From positions 1,550,001 through 1,614,000 of the forward strand of contig NZ_CP060040.1 of NCBI RefSeq assembly GCF_014211915.1: a DNA stretch of 64,000 nucleotides. Direction: 5' to 3'. Of the stretch, positions 38,320 through 46,959 are shown piece after piece (the first letter of the stretch is position 1; every line of letters begins with the position of its first letter). This stretch comes from Burkholderia cenocepacia (GTDB lineage Bacteria; Pseudomonadota; Gammaproteobacteria; Burkholderiales; Burkholderiaceae). Both the position numbers and the translations under genes were made by a program. The notes under the pieces were generated by a model that saw nothing but the letters and a program-made list of their open reading frames with translations, was not told where the DNA came from and searched no databases.

Positions 38320-38332
38320 GAATCACTGATTC
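38320..38332. promoter_or_regulatory. inverted repeat, candidate LysR operator
   Basis: GAATC-ACT-GATTC is a perfect 5-bp dyad in the 132-bp gap between the methyltransferase and the divergent LysR gene, 14 bp before the LysR start. It lies within a wider imperfect symmetry (TTCCG...CGGAA, about 38299-38335). Role inferred from position. Confidence 0.4.
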
Positions 38333-38346
38333 GGAAAAACCAAATC

Positions 38347-39198
38347 ATGCCGCGCACCCTGGACGTCGACCTGCTGCGTACCTTCCACGCCGTCGCGAAG
38401 CTCGGCCGCTTCAAGGATGCGGCCGTTCATGTGAACCGCAGCCCGTCGTCCGTCACCGCGCAGATTCAGAAGCTGGAAGAGATGGTCGCGCAGCGGCTGT
38501 TTACGCGAAACAACCAGGCGGTCGAACTCACGCAGTTCGGCCACAAGCTGCTGAGCGACACCACCGAGTTTCTGTTGAGCCACGACCGGCTCGTCGAATC
38601 GCTGTCGCCGCAGATGCTGACCGGCAAGTTGCGGCTCGGCATCCCCGATTCCTACGCGGCGCACTTCATGGCGGAATTCCTGCCGCGCTTCGCCGCCGAC
38701 CGGCCACTGCTCGAACTGACGGTCGAAGCACGCTCCAGCGAAGAGTTGCAGCTGCTGTTCGCGCGCGGCCAGCTCGACATCACGATCGCCGTGGTGCCGA
38801 AAGCGCTGCCGCACGCCGAGCTGCTCAGCAAGACCCATCCGGTGTGGGTCGCCGCGCGCACCTTCAAGTTCAATCCCGATGCACCGCTGCCGATCGCGGT
38901 GCAGCTGCAGGGCTGCCCATACCGCGATACCGCGCTGAATGCGCTGAAGAAGGCGAAGATCGCGCACCGGATGCTGCTCGAAAGCGCCAGTTCGCCGGCG
39001 GTCGAAGCGTGTATCGCGAACGGGCTCGCGGTCGGCCTGATCGAGCACGATCGCGTGTCGGGCAACCTGACGAGCCACGTCGCCGGCATCGTGCTGCCCG
39101 ACCTGCCGCCGCACCTGATCACGGTGCTGACGGACGACAGCAATCGCGCCGCGCTGCATCTGCGCGACGTATTGAAAAGCACGTTCAGGATCGGATAG
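38347..39198 (+). CDS. LysR-family regulator, divergent from the methyltransferase operon
   Basis: 283 aa. DNA-binding domain MPRTLDVDLLRTFHAVAKLGRFKDAAVHVNRSPSSVTAQIQKLEEMVAQRLFTRNNQAVELTQFG, effector domain after residue ~90. The opening and the SPSSVTAQIQ recognition helix place it in the LrhA/HexA-like branch by eye. It starts 132 bp from the methyltransferase start on the opposite strand, so it is the probable switch of that operon. The effector may be the pathway product or substrate (inference). Confidence 0.9.
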   Translation: MPRTLDVDLLRTFHAVAKLGRFKDAAVHVNRSPSSVTAQIQKLEEMVAQRLFTRNNQAVELTQFGHKLLSDTTEFLLSHDRLVESLSPQMLTGKLRLGIPDSYAAHFMAEFLPRFAADRPLLELTVEARSSEELQLLFARGQLDITIAVVPKALPHAELLSKTHPVWVAARTFKFNPDAPLPIAVQLQGCPYRDTALNALKKAKIAHRMLLESASSPAVEACIANGLAVGLIEHDRVSGNLTSHVAGIVLPDLPPHLITVLTDDSNRAALHLRDVLKSTFRIG

Positions 39199-39254
39199 GG
39201 AAGACAAGGCCGTGAAGCCGGCCTTGCAAGCAGAAACGAACCACCGGAAAAGCT

Positions 39255-39281
39255 GCCGCCGGCCCGTTGCAGGCCGGCGGC
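39255..39281 (-). terminator. terminator of the liv operon
   Basis: A perfect 10-bp stem (GCCGCCGGCC with GGCCGGCGGC) and a 7-nt loop lie 11 bp past the livF stop. On the minus strand it is followed by AGCTTTTCC, a short T run. A second hairpin (39206-39225) lies between it and the convergent LysR stop. Confidence 0.7.
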
Positions 39282-39291
39282 TTCCCGTCGA

Positions 39292-39992
<701 letters not shown>

Positions 39993-39993
<1 letters not shown>

Positions 39994-40765
39994 CACTCTT
40001 CCCCAGATACGCCTTGATCACGCGCGGGTCGTTGCGGACCGCTTCCGGCGTGCCGATCACGATCGGCCGGCCGTGCTCCATCACGAGGATGCGGTCGGAC
40101 ACGCCCATCACGAGGCTCATGTCGTGTTCGATCAGCAGCACCGATACGCCGAATTCACGGCGCAGCTTGTCGATCAGGTGCTGCAGCTCGATCTTTTCCT
40201 GCGGGTTGAGGCCGGCCGCCGGCTCGTCCAGCATCAAGAGGCGCGGCTCGGTGATCATGCAGCGCGCGATCTCCAGACGCCGCTGGTGCCCGTACGACAG
40301 GGTGCCGGCCGGCCGGTTGGCGACCGCCGTCAGCCCCATCCGGTCGAGCCACACGGCCGCGCGCTCGAGCGCTTCCTTCTCGGCGTGACGGTACGCGGGC
40401 GTCGCGAACAGGCCATGCAGCAGCCCGGCCTTCACCTTGCGATGCTGCGCGACGAGCAGGTTCTCGACCACCGTCAGCGACTTGAACAGGCGGATGTTCT
40501 GGAACGTCCGCACCAGGCCCTTCAACGCGATCTTGTGGCTCGGCAGCCCGGCGATCGCGTGGCCGTCGAGCACCACGTCGCCGCCGGTCGGCTTGTAGAA
40601 GCCGCCGACGCAGTTGAACACCGTGGTCTTGCCCGCGCCGTTCGGCCCGATGATCGCGAACACCTCGTCGCGGCGCACGTCGAAATCGATGCCGTCCACC
40701 GCGAGCAACCCGCCGAAGCGCATCTGCAGCCCGGCCACCTTCAACAGTTCTGCATTCGCGCTCAT
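39993..40765 (-). CDS. livG: branched-chain amino acid ABC transporter ATPase LivG, frame lost at its 3' end
   Basis: About 257 aa of normal LivG from ATG 40765 (4-bp overlap with livM): Walker [10 protein letters not shown], LivG-specific loop [19 protein letters not shown], signature [15 protein letters not shown], Walker [14 protein letters not shown]-loop LLIEHDM. The protein should end around KAYLGEE at a TGA overlapping the livF ATG. Instead the frame passes that stop after KAYLGK and stays open through livF to 39185. Exactly one missing base in the run at 39996-40004 (TCTTCCCC on the given strand) restores the stop. The core ATPase is intact, so function is probably kept if the deletion is not real. 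Confidence 0.88.
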
Positions 40766-42033
40766 TGCGGCAGCTCCACGTGGGGACGGCTCGCGGGCAG
40801 CAGGCCCTGCGGACGCCACATCATCATCAACACCATCACCAGACCGAAGATCAGCATCCGGTATTCGGCGAACCCGCGCGCGACTTCCGGCAGCACGGTC
40901 AGCAGGATCGCCGCGAGAATCACGCCGAGCTGCGAGCCCATCCCGCCGAGCACGACGATCGCGAGGATCAGCGCCGATTCGATGAAGGTGAACGATTCAG
41001 GATTGACGAGGCCCTGACGCGCCGCGAAGAACGCGCCGCCGATGCCCGCGAACGCCGCGCCGAGCGTGAACGCCGACAGCTTGATGCGCGTCGGGTTCAG
41101 GCCGAGCGAACGGCATGCGATCTCGTCGTCGCGCAGCGCTTCCCATGCGCGCCCCATCGGCATGCGGATCAGGCGGCTCGTCACGAACAGCGTGAAGCCC
41201 ACCAGCAGCAGCGCGATCAGGTACAGGAAGATCACCATGTGCTCGCCGCTGTACTCCAGCCCGATCAGCTCATGGAAGGTCTTCGCGCCTTCGACGCTCG
41301 CCGAGCGCGCCATCTCGAAGCCGAACACCGTCGGCTTCGGAATGCTCGAGATGCCGTCCGGGCCGCCGGTGAGGCTCGTCAGGTTGTTCGCGAGCAGACG
41401 GATGATTTCGCCGAAGCCGAGCGTGACGATCGCGAGATAGTCGCCGCGCAGGCGCAGCACCGGGAAGCCGAGCAGGAAGCCGAACGTCGCCGCGGCGATC
41501 GCCGCGATCGGCAGGCACTCCCAGAACGACAGCCCGAAATACTGGTTCAGCATCGCGTACGTATAGCCGCCGACCGCGTAGAACCCGACGTAGCCGAGAT
41601 CCAGCAACCCCGCGAAACCGACCACGATGTTCAGCCCGAGGCCGAGGATCACGTAGATCAGCGCGAGCGTCGCGACGTCCACCGCGCCGCGCGAGCCGAA
41701 GAACGGCCATACGAGGCCAACGGCGAGCAGCACCCAGATGATCACGCGCTGCTGCTGCGCGCCCATCGTCGGCGCCGCCGGCAGCTTCACGGCTGCTTTC
41801 GCGCGCATCAGCCACGGCTTGAACAACTGGAACAGGAACACGGCCGCGACCGCGATCCACACCGGGCGCCAATGCGGCGTCAGCACGACCTGGTAACCAT
41901 CGAGCTTCAGTTGCAGCCCGAGCACCGGAATCGTGAGGATCGCCGTCAGGATCGCGGCGGCCACGGCGTTCTTCAGCGCCTGGCCGAACGACGCGTCGGC
42001 GGCCGGGCGGCGAACGGAAATGACTTGACTCAT
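40762..42033 (-). CDS. livM: branched-chain amino acid ABC transporter permease LivM
   Basis: 423 aa from ATG 42033 (GAGGGAGA upstream). There are about 120 N-terminal residues with extra hydrophobic segments before the LivM core. The core has the family signatures [53 protein letters not shown] and the EAA-like loop [48 protein letters not shown]. The long N-terminal region resembles other proteobacterial LivM proteins. It pairs with LivH in the inner membrane. Start is 11 bp after the livH stop. Confidence 0.92.
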   Translation of the reverse strand: MSQVISVRRPAADASFGQALKNAVAAAILTAILTIPVLGLQLKLDGYQVVLTPHWRPVWIAVAAVFLFQLFKPWLMRAKAAVKLPAAPTMGAQQQRVIIWVLLAVGLVWPFFGSRGAVDVATLALIYVILGLGLNIVVGFAGLLDLGYVGFYAVGGYTYAMLNQYFGLSFWECLPIAAIAAATFGFLLGFPVLRLRGDYLAIVTLGFGEIIRLLANNLTSLTGGPDGISSIPKPTVFGFEMARSASVEGAKTFHELIGLEYSGEHMVIFLYLIALLLVGFTLFVTSRLIRMPMGRAWEALRDDEIACRSLGLNPTRIKLSAFTLGAAFAGIGGAFFAARQGLVNPESFTFIESALILAIVVLGGMGSQLGVILAAILLTVLPEVARGFAEYRMLIFGLVMVLMMMWRPQGLLPASRPHVELPQ

Positions 42034-42044
42034 CTGCGTCTCCC

Positions 42045-42971
<927 letters not shown>

Positions 42972-43067
42972 GTGCGGGAAGCTCCCGTTGGCATTGGGTC
43001 GCATGCCGTCGCCGGATCACGGCGGTCGGCCGCGCGCAACGCACGGTGTCGTCTCGGGCCGCCCTCC

Positions 43068-43133
43068 TTGGCCGCGCACGGGGAATGCGCGGCCAATACG
43101 CACCCGCCCCGTCCGGGTTTCGGACAGGGCGGG
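43068..43133 (-). other. two intergenic stem-loops between livK-like gene and livH
   Basis: The first hairpin is a perfect 11-bp stem (43068-43078 with 43086-43096, 7-nt loop). The second has a 7+5-bp stem with one mismatch (43103-43133). Neither is followed by a clear T tract in the direction of transcription. Such structures between a binding-protein gene and its permeases usually protect or attenuate the transcript, giving more binding protein than permease. Confidence 0.6.
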
Positions 43134-43154
43134 CGCACGGGCGGGTACTCCGTC

Positions 43155-44273
43155 TTACTTGGCGGCGGTCTTCGTCGCGTCCTTGTGCCACGTGTACACG
43201 ACGAACTTGAACGCCTTCAGGTCGCCCTGTGCGTCATACGCGACCTTGCCGATCGGCGTGTCGAACGTCGTCTTGTGCATGTACGCGGCGACCTTCGTCG
43301 GGTCGGTCGTCTTCGCTCCCGCGATCGAGTCGGCGATGATCTTCACCGCGGCGTACGCCGGCATCTGGAACGGGCCGTTCGGGTCGCGCTTCTTGTCCGC
43401 GAACGCCTTCACGAGCGCCGCGTTGGCCGGATCGGCCGAGAAGTCGGCCGGCAGCGTCACGAGCATGCCTTCCGAAGCCGGGCCGGCGATCGCCGTCACG
43501 TCCTTGTTGCCCACGCCTTCAGGCCCCATGAAGGTCGCCTTCACGCCCTGCTCGCGCGCCTGGCGCATCAGCAGGCCCATTTCCGGGTGGTAGCCGCCGA
43601 AGTAGACGAAATCGACGCCTTGCGACTTCAGCTTCGTGATGATCGCCGAGTAGTCCGAATCGCCGGCGTTGATGCCTTCGAACAGCACGACCGGGATCTT
43701 CGCCGCTTCGAGGTCCTTCTTCACCGACGACGCGATGCCCTGGCCGTACGACTGCTTGTCGTGCAGGACCGCGACCTTCTTCGGCTTCACGTTGTTGATG
43801 ATGTAGTGCGCGGCGGCCGGGCCTTGCTGGTCGTCGCGGCCGATCGTGCGGAAGATGAAGTGGCGCTTCTTGCCTTCCGTCAGCTGCGGCGCGGTGGCCG
43901 ACGGCGTGACCATCACGATGCCTTCGTTCTCGTAGATGTCCGACGCGGGAATCGTCGAACCCGAGCACACGTGACCGATCACGTACTTGATTTTCTGGCT
44001 GACGATCTTGTTGGCGACGGCGACGGCCTGCTTCGGTTCGCACGCGTCGTCCATCATCACGACTTCGAACTTGTTGCCGCCCGCACCGCCGGCCGCGTTG
44101 ATCTGTTCGATCGCGGTCAGCGCGCCGGCCTTCACCATGTCGCCGTATTGGGCGACCGAGCCGCTCATCGGACCAGCGATGGCGATCTTCACGGTTTCCG
44201 CTTGCGCGGCGGCGGCGCCGGCGGCGAACAGCACGGCGGCGACGGAAATGGACGTAAGACGGGACAGCGTCAT
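43155..44273 (-). CDS. livK: branched-chain amino acid type periplasmic binding protein
   Basis: 372 aa. Signal peptide residues 1-25 (SRLTSISVAAVLFAAGAAAAQA|ETVK). The mature protein opens with VKIAIAGPMSGSVAQYGDMVKAGALTAIEQINAAGG, the type I Leu/Ile/Val-binding fold, and has DDACEPKQAVAVANKIV, VCSGSTIPASDIYENEGI and ATAPQLTEGKKRHFIFRT, in the LivJ/LivK family. GGAG lies before ATG 44273. First gene of the operon. Specificity (leucine, broad LIV or another amino acid) cannot be told, so the symbol is positional. Confidence 0.9.
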   Translation of the reverse strand: MTLSRLTSISVAAVLFAAGAAAAQAETVKIAIAGPMSGSVAQYGDMVKAGALTAIEQINAAGGAGGNKFEVVMMDDACEPKQAVAVANKIVSQKIKYVIGHVCSGSTIPASDIYENEGIVMVTPSATAPQLTEGKKRHFIFRTIGRDDQQGPAAAHYIINNVKPKKVAVLHDKQSYGQGIASSVKKDLEAAKIPVVLFEGINAGDSDYSAIITKLKSQGVDFVYFGGYHPEMGLLMRQAREQGVKATFMGPEGVGNKDVTAIAGPASEGMLVTLPADFSADPANAALVKAFADKKRDPNGPFQMPAYAAVKIIADSIAGAKTTDPTKVAAYMHKTTFDTPIGKVAYDAQGDLKAFKFVVYTWHKDATKTAAK

Positions 44274-44501
44274 CTGGGAGCTCCTCGATGTTGTTTAGTC
44301 ATACGGGCAAAGGCGGCATGACTTGCGCAATCGAACAGCACCCGGGGCGAGGACATGGGACACGCCCGAGACACATAGAAGACGGAACTCCAGCGGAATG
44401 TTGCGTAGCGGGGCCCGGCTCTTGCAGTCCCCGAAGGGGACGTCTGGTTCGGAAAGACATCGTGATGCGTCTTGCATTGCGCAAGCGTTTCGCCTGCCCC
44501 G

Positions 44502-44548
44502 CTTGCCAACTGCTCGTTCGGAGGGATGGTCCGACAGCCGTTGGCAAG
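44502..44548 (-). other. stem-loop at the 5' end of the liv leader transcript
   Basis: A 9-bp outer stem CTTGCCAAC/GTTGGCAAG (44502-44510 with 44540-44548) encloses a second small stem (TCGGA/TCCGA). It begins at the predicted transcription start, so the mRNA would open with this structure. The ~275-nt leader to livK also holds a GTCCCC/GGGGAC hairpin near 44427-44441. No known riboswitch pattern was recognised. Confidence 0.5.
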
Positions 44549-44557
44549 GCAACCGAA

Positions 44558-44588
44558 ATTATATGGGCGTTTTTTAATCGTCTGTCAA
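44558..44588 (-). promoter_or_regulatory. promoter of the liv operon
   Basis: On the minus strand a perfect TTGACA (44588-44583) and a perfect TATAAT (44563-44558) are separated by 19 bp, slightly longer than ideal. Predicted start near 44550, giving a leader of about 275 nt before livK. Both hexamers match consensus, so this is probably a strong sigma-70 promoter. Confidence 0.6.
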
Positions 44589-44599
44589 AAATGCCTGTC

Positions 44600-45085
44600 G
44601 ACCGAGGGAAAACACGTAGTCTTTTGAGATAGGCGGGTGGCGATCGAGGCGCAACCTCGGGGTGGCGAGAACGTTTGCCTCGAGTGCAATCGGGTTGCTA
44701 TTTTGGCAAGAAGGTGGGGCGGGTTCCTTGCTGGGCTTGGCGTTCGGCGATGGAGACTCCCCGGTGATGCGTTTTTTAGGTTGCCAAGGACCTTGGTCGC
44801 TGGAAATCAATCGACTGATGATTGTGTGAGCGCGCACCAGGACGGGGCGCTCGATGAGGCGGCAAGTCTTACTGTTTATCTGAGAAACTAAACAATTTGA
44901 AAGCTTTTTGATATTTTAGTGAAATAATACGAACTCGTTTCTGCAATCCAGCCAGCCTCCCTGCAAGTCGCGTTCACCGCGTCTCGCAGTCGCTTCAGGG
45001 CCGCTTCGACGCACCCTCGTCGCTCAGCCGCCAGCCAGTGATCTGCCGTTTTTGTTCAATGCACATCACCTGCTTCGGATCGCCC
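44600..45085. other. stretch without a supported gene
   Basis: Between the liv promoter and the secreted-protein gene no reading frame has both codon pattern and a ribosome site. An 84-codon frame at 44637-44891 (+) shows no family features. The part 44885-44935 is unusually AT-rich and may hold the promoter of the downstream gene, but no convincing -35/-10 pair was found. Confidence 0.5.
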
Positions 45086-45709
45086 ATGAATTGCCCCATC
45101 CGCCTCTCTTCCGCCGCCGCGATCGCGTGCGCGCTTTCTGTTTCTGCTTCCCATGCTTCAGGACGCGATACGCTGACCGATCGGTCGGCCGGTGCGAACG
45201 TGTTTCGCTCGGAGCGGCGTGCGGCTGCTCGGGATGACGGGTATGCGGCACGTATGAGCCGCCGACGGGTGCAGTTCGCTGCGCCTGCCGAACGTAGCCC
45301 GTTCGATACACCGGATACGCGGCCGTTGCGGGTGACGAGCGATGCGCTCGTGGCATCGCCGCCTGCTTTTAAACACGAACCCGATTTTGTCTCGGCTCCG
45401 AACCGCGTCGCGCTTGGCGCGGGTGGGAGCGATAGTTTTGGCCGCGCAATGCCTGGATATGAGCAGCGCGAGCAAAACTGGAATGAATACCTGCGCGCTA
45501 ACGGCTCATGGCCGGCTGGAAGTGGCAGCGCGTATGCGCCCCAGCGGCCGTACGATGCGCCGCGCGGTCCGCACGGGACGCCAAATCCGTTCGATCCGTC
45601 GGTGCCGCAGCCGGAGACGCGGACGTTTTATGACAATGGATCGGGGACGAAGTGCACGGCTACCGGTGGTGCGGGGACGTCGCGGTCGTCTTGCGATATT
45701 GCTTGGTGA
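45086..45709 (+). CDS. hypothetical secreted protein
   Basis: 207 aa from ATG 45086, chosen because it starts directly with a signal peptide (NCPIRLSSAAAIACALSVSASHASG, cleavage near 25). The mature part is polar, rich in Arg, Ser, Pro and Gly, with no recognised domain; the last third is Pro/Gly-rich (APQRPYDAPRGPHGTPNPFDPSVPQPE) and ends with two cysteines (KCTATG, SSCDIAW) that could form a disulfide. Predicted periplasmic or exported. It faces the T6SS island convergently. Function unknown. Confidence 0.6.
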   Translation: MNCPIRLSSAAAIACALSVSASHASGRDTLTDRSAGANVFRSERRAAARDDGYAARMSRRRVQFAAPAERSPFDTPDTRPLRVTSDALVASPPAFKHEPDFVSAPNRVALGAGGSDSFGRAMPGYEQREQNWNEYLRANGSWPAGSGSAYAPQRPYDAPRGPHGTPNPFDPSVPQPETRTFYDNGSGTKCTATGGAGTSRSSCDIAW

Positions 45710-45868
45710 GGTGGGGTTTTGGGGTAGCTGCGGCTTAGGGCTGGTCTACGCATACCACGAGAAATTTTCGTCACGAAAAAGACAAGTGCACAGCTCACCT
45801 CGTTCGGCCCCGTTTATCTACTGTGCATTGACGTCGAGAATCTTGCCGCGACCTACCATCATCTCAGT

Positions 45869-46237
45869 TCAGCAGGGAAAATCACCCTTTTTATAGCTAT
45901 CCCACAGCACTTTAACCGGCCAGCTATCCACTTTCTCAGCCAACATACTCTTCGCGATCAGTTCGACGTCGTCGGAAACCCTTCCTGCGATGTCGAGATT
46001 TCCGGAAGCACGAAACGAGAGCTTGAACGCCTTTTCTCTAACAGAGCTCAAGAATTTCTCGTCACCAGCGGAGAGGAAAAATCCATCGACATCGTCGAAT
46101 GCCTGCATCCAGAGATCGTCAAACTGGATGGCATCCCTTTTATCAAGCATGTCGTCGAAGTCCAAGGCAGATAAAAAATCAAAGAAATTCGACCTTGATA
46201 TCTCCACATCAATATCAATCAAAATTTTGTTTACCAT
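45869..46237 (-). CDS. small acidic protein, candidate orphan immunity protein
   Basis: 122 aa from ATG 46237; a TTG extension to 46258 is less likely. It is acidic (many Asp in DFLSALDFDDMLDKRDAIQFDDLWMQAFDDVDG), lacks signal peptide or helices, and its DNA is visibly more AT-rich than the neighbourhood, as for rhs-linked immunity genes. It follows a vgrG remnant and the rhs/Imm22 pair on the same strand. This place is typical of immunity genes left behind after toxin-tip replacement. Family not recognised; immunity is inferred from context only. Confidence 0.55.
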   Translation of the reverse strand: MVNKILIDIDVEISRSNFFDFLSALDFDDMLDKRDAIQFDDLWMQAFDDVDGFFLSAGDEKFLSSVREKAFKLSFRASGNLDIAGRVSDDVELIAKSMLAEKVDSWPVKVLWDSYKKGDFPC

Positions 46238-46296
46238 CACATAACACCCTATCGCCAAGCCAGTTGCATCGTCACGGCGCTACTATTTGATATAAA

Positions 46297-46500
46297 TTCC
46301 TCTCCCTTCAGGGCGACGACGATTACCAACTGCGTGCCGTGAATCGCCGGACTCGACATGTCGAAAAGTATGTGGCTTTCTTTCACTTCGGCACGAAGCT
46401 TTTGGGGTGAGGCAGCTCAGCCGCCGTGCCGCGGTAGTCGTTCGCCGCCCTCCACGGGGCACGAATGTGAACACAAGCGCTCTCCGCGTGGCGGTACTCC
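46297..46500 (-). pseudogene. vgrG remnant
   Basis: On the minus strand one frame reads PAIHGTQLVIVVALKGEE (around 46350-46297), closely matching PVIHGTQSAIVVGPKGEE of the intact VgrG at 52.6 kb. About 100 bp upstream another segment reads HIRAPWRAANDYRGTAAELPHPKSFVPK, matching HVRHEAVNDYTQHSAKLPYRNSFSLLPKK. Order and spacing equal the intact gene, but frames differ and stops intervene. It is a broken piece of a second vgrG between the two immunity-like genes. Confidence 0.75.
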
Positions 46501-46575
46501 ATCGCACGGTGCGTGTCCGTAAATTCGTAAGCCCTGTTTGCTTCGATCTCGCCGTTTTGAACTACACCACCAAGC

Positions 46576-46953
46576 CTACTTCTGAAAATCAAACGTCCCG
46601 ACGAAGCGCACACGGGAGGCAGGACGGACGCTTTCTGCGTTCTCGTACTGGAAGTTATAAAGCAGGATCAGACCGTTATCATCAGCACTGCGCATAGCTT
46701 CGAGCTGAGGAATCAGCACGTCGGCAAAACTATCAATCCAAGAAAATCCCACAAGATTCTCTCGGAGGCTTAGATCCGGTTGCAGCATGTCCGCCTCGCG
46801 GAAGCCATCGTCAAATCCATCAATTCCGGTATCGTCTCGAAATTGATTGAAAGAGTCACCGTTCTCGTCGTACGCGTTCTCGATGTAGTCCGTAAGATCA
46901 TCATCGTCAGTGAACTTCCCAACCCAGACTGATACTTTGTTAGCTTTTTCCAT
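46576..46953 (-). CDS. immunity protein, Imm22 (DUF4284) type
   Basis: 125 aa. The opening KVSVWVGKFTDDDDLTDYIENAYDENGDSFNQFRDDTGIDGFDDGFREADM matches the Imm22/DUF4284 pattern (KVSxWVGxF...EEL..Y....Y.EDG). Strongly acidic, no signal peptide. It starts 6 bp after the rhs stop on the same strand and is more AT-rich than the rhs core, moving as a unit with the toxin tip. It is expected to bind and neutralise the C-terminal toxin of the adjacent Rhs protein in the cytoplasm. Confidence 0.8.
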   Translation of the reverse strand: MEKANKVSVWVGKFTDDDDLTDYIENAYDENGDSFNQFRDDTGIDGFDDGFREADMLQPDLSLRENLVGFSWIDSFADVLIPQLEAMRSADDNGLILLYNFQYENAESVRPASRVRFVGTFDFQK

Positions 46954-46959
46954 TCTTCG

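Noticed and set aside
44274..44550. A known riboswitch class in the liv leader
   Set aside because: The hairpins do not match any class I can recall, so only a structured leader is claimed.
44637..44891. 84-codon plus-strand frame upstream of the secreted protein gene
   Set aside because: No recognisable features, no Shine-Dalgarno, and codon use unlike the neighbours.
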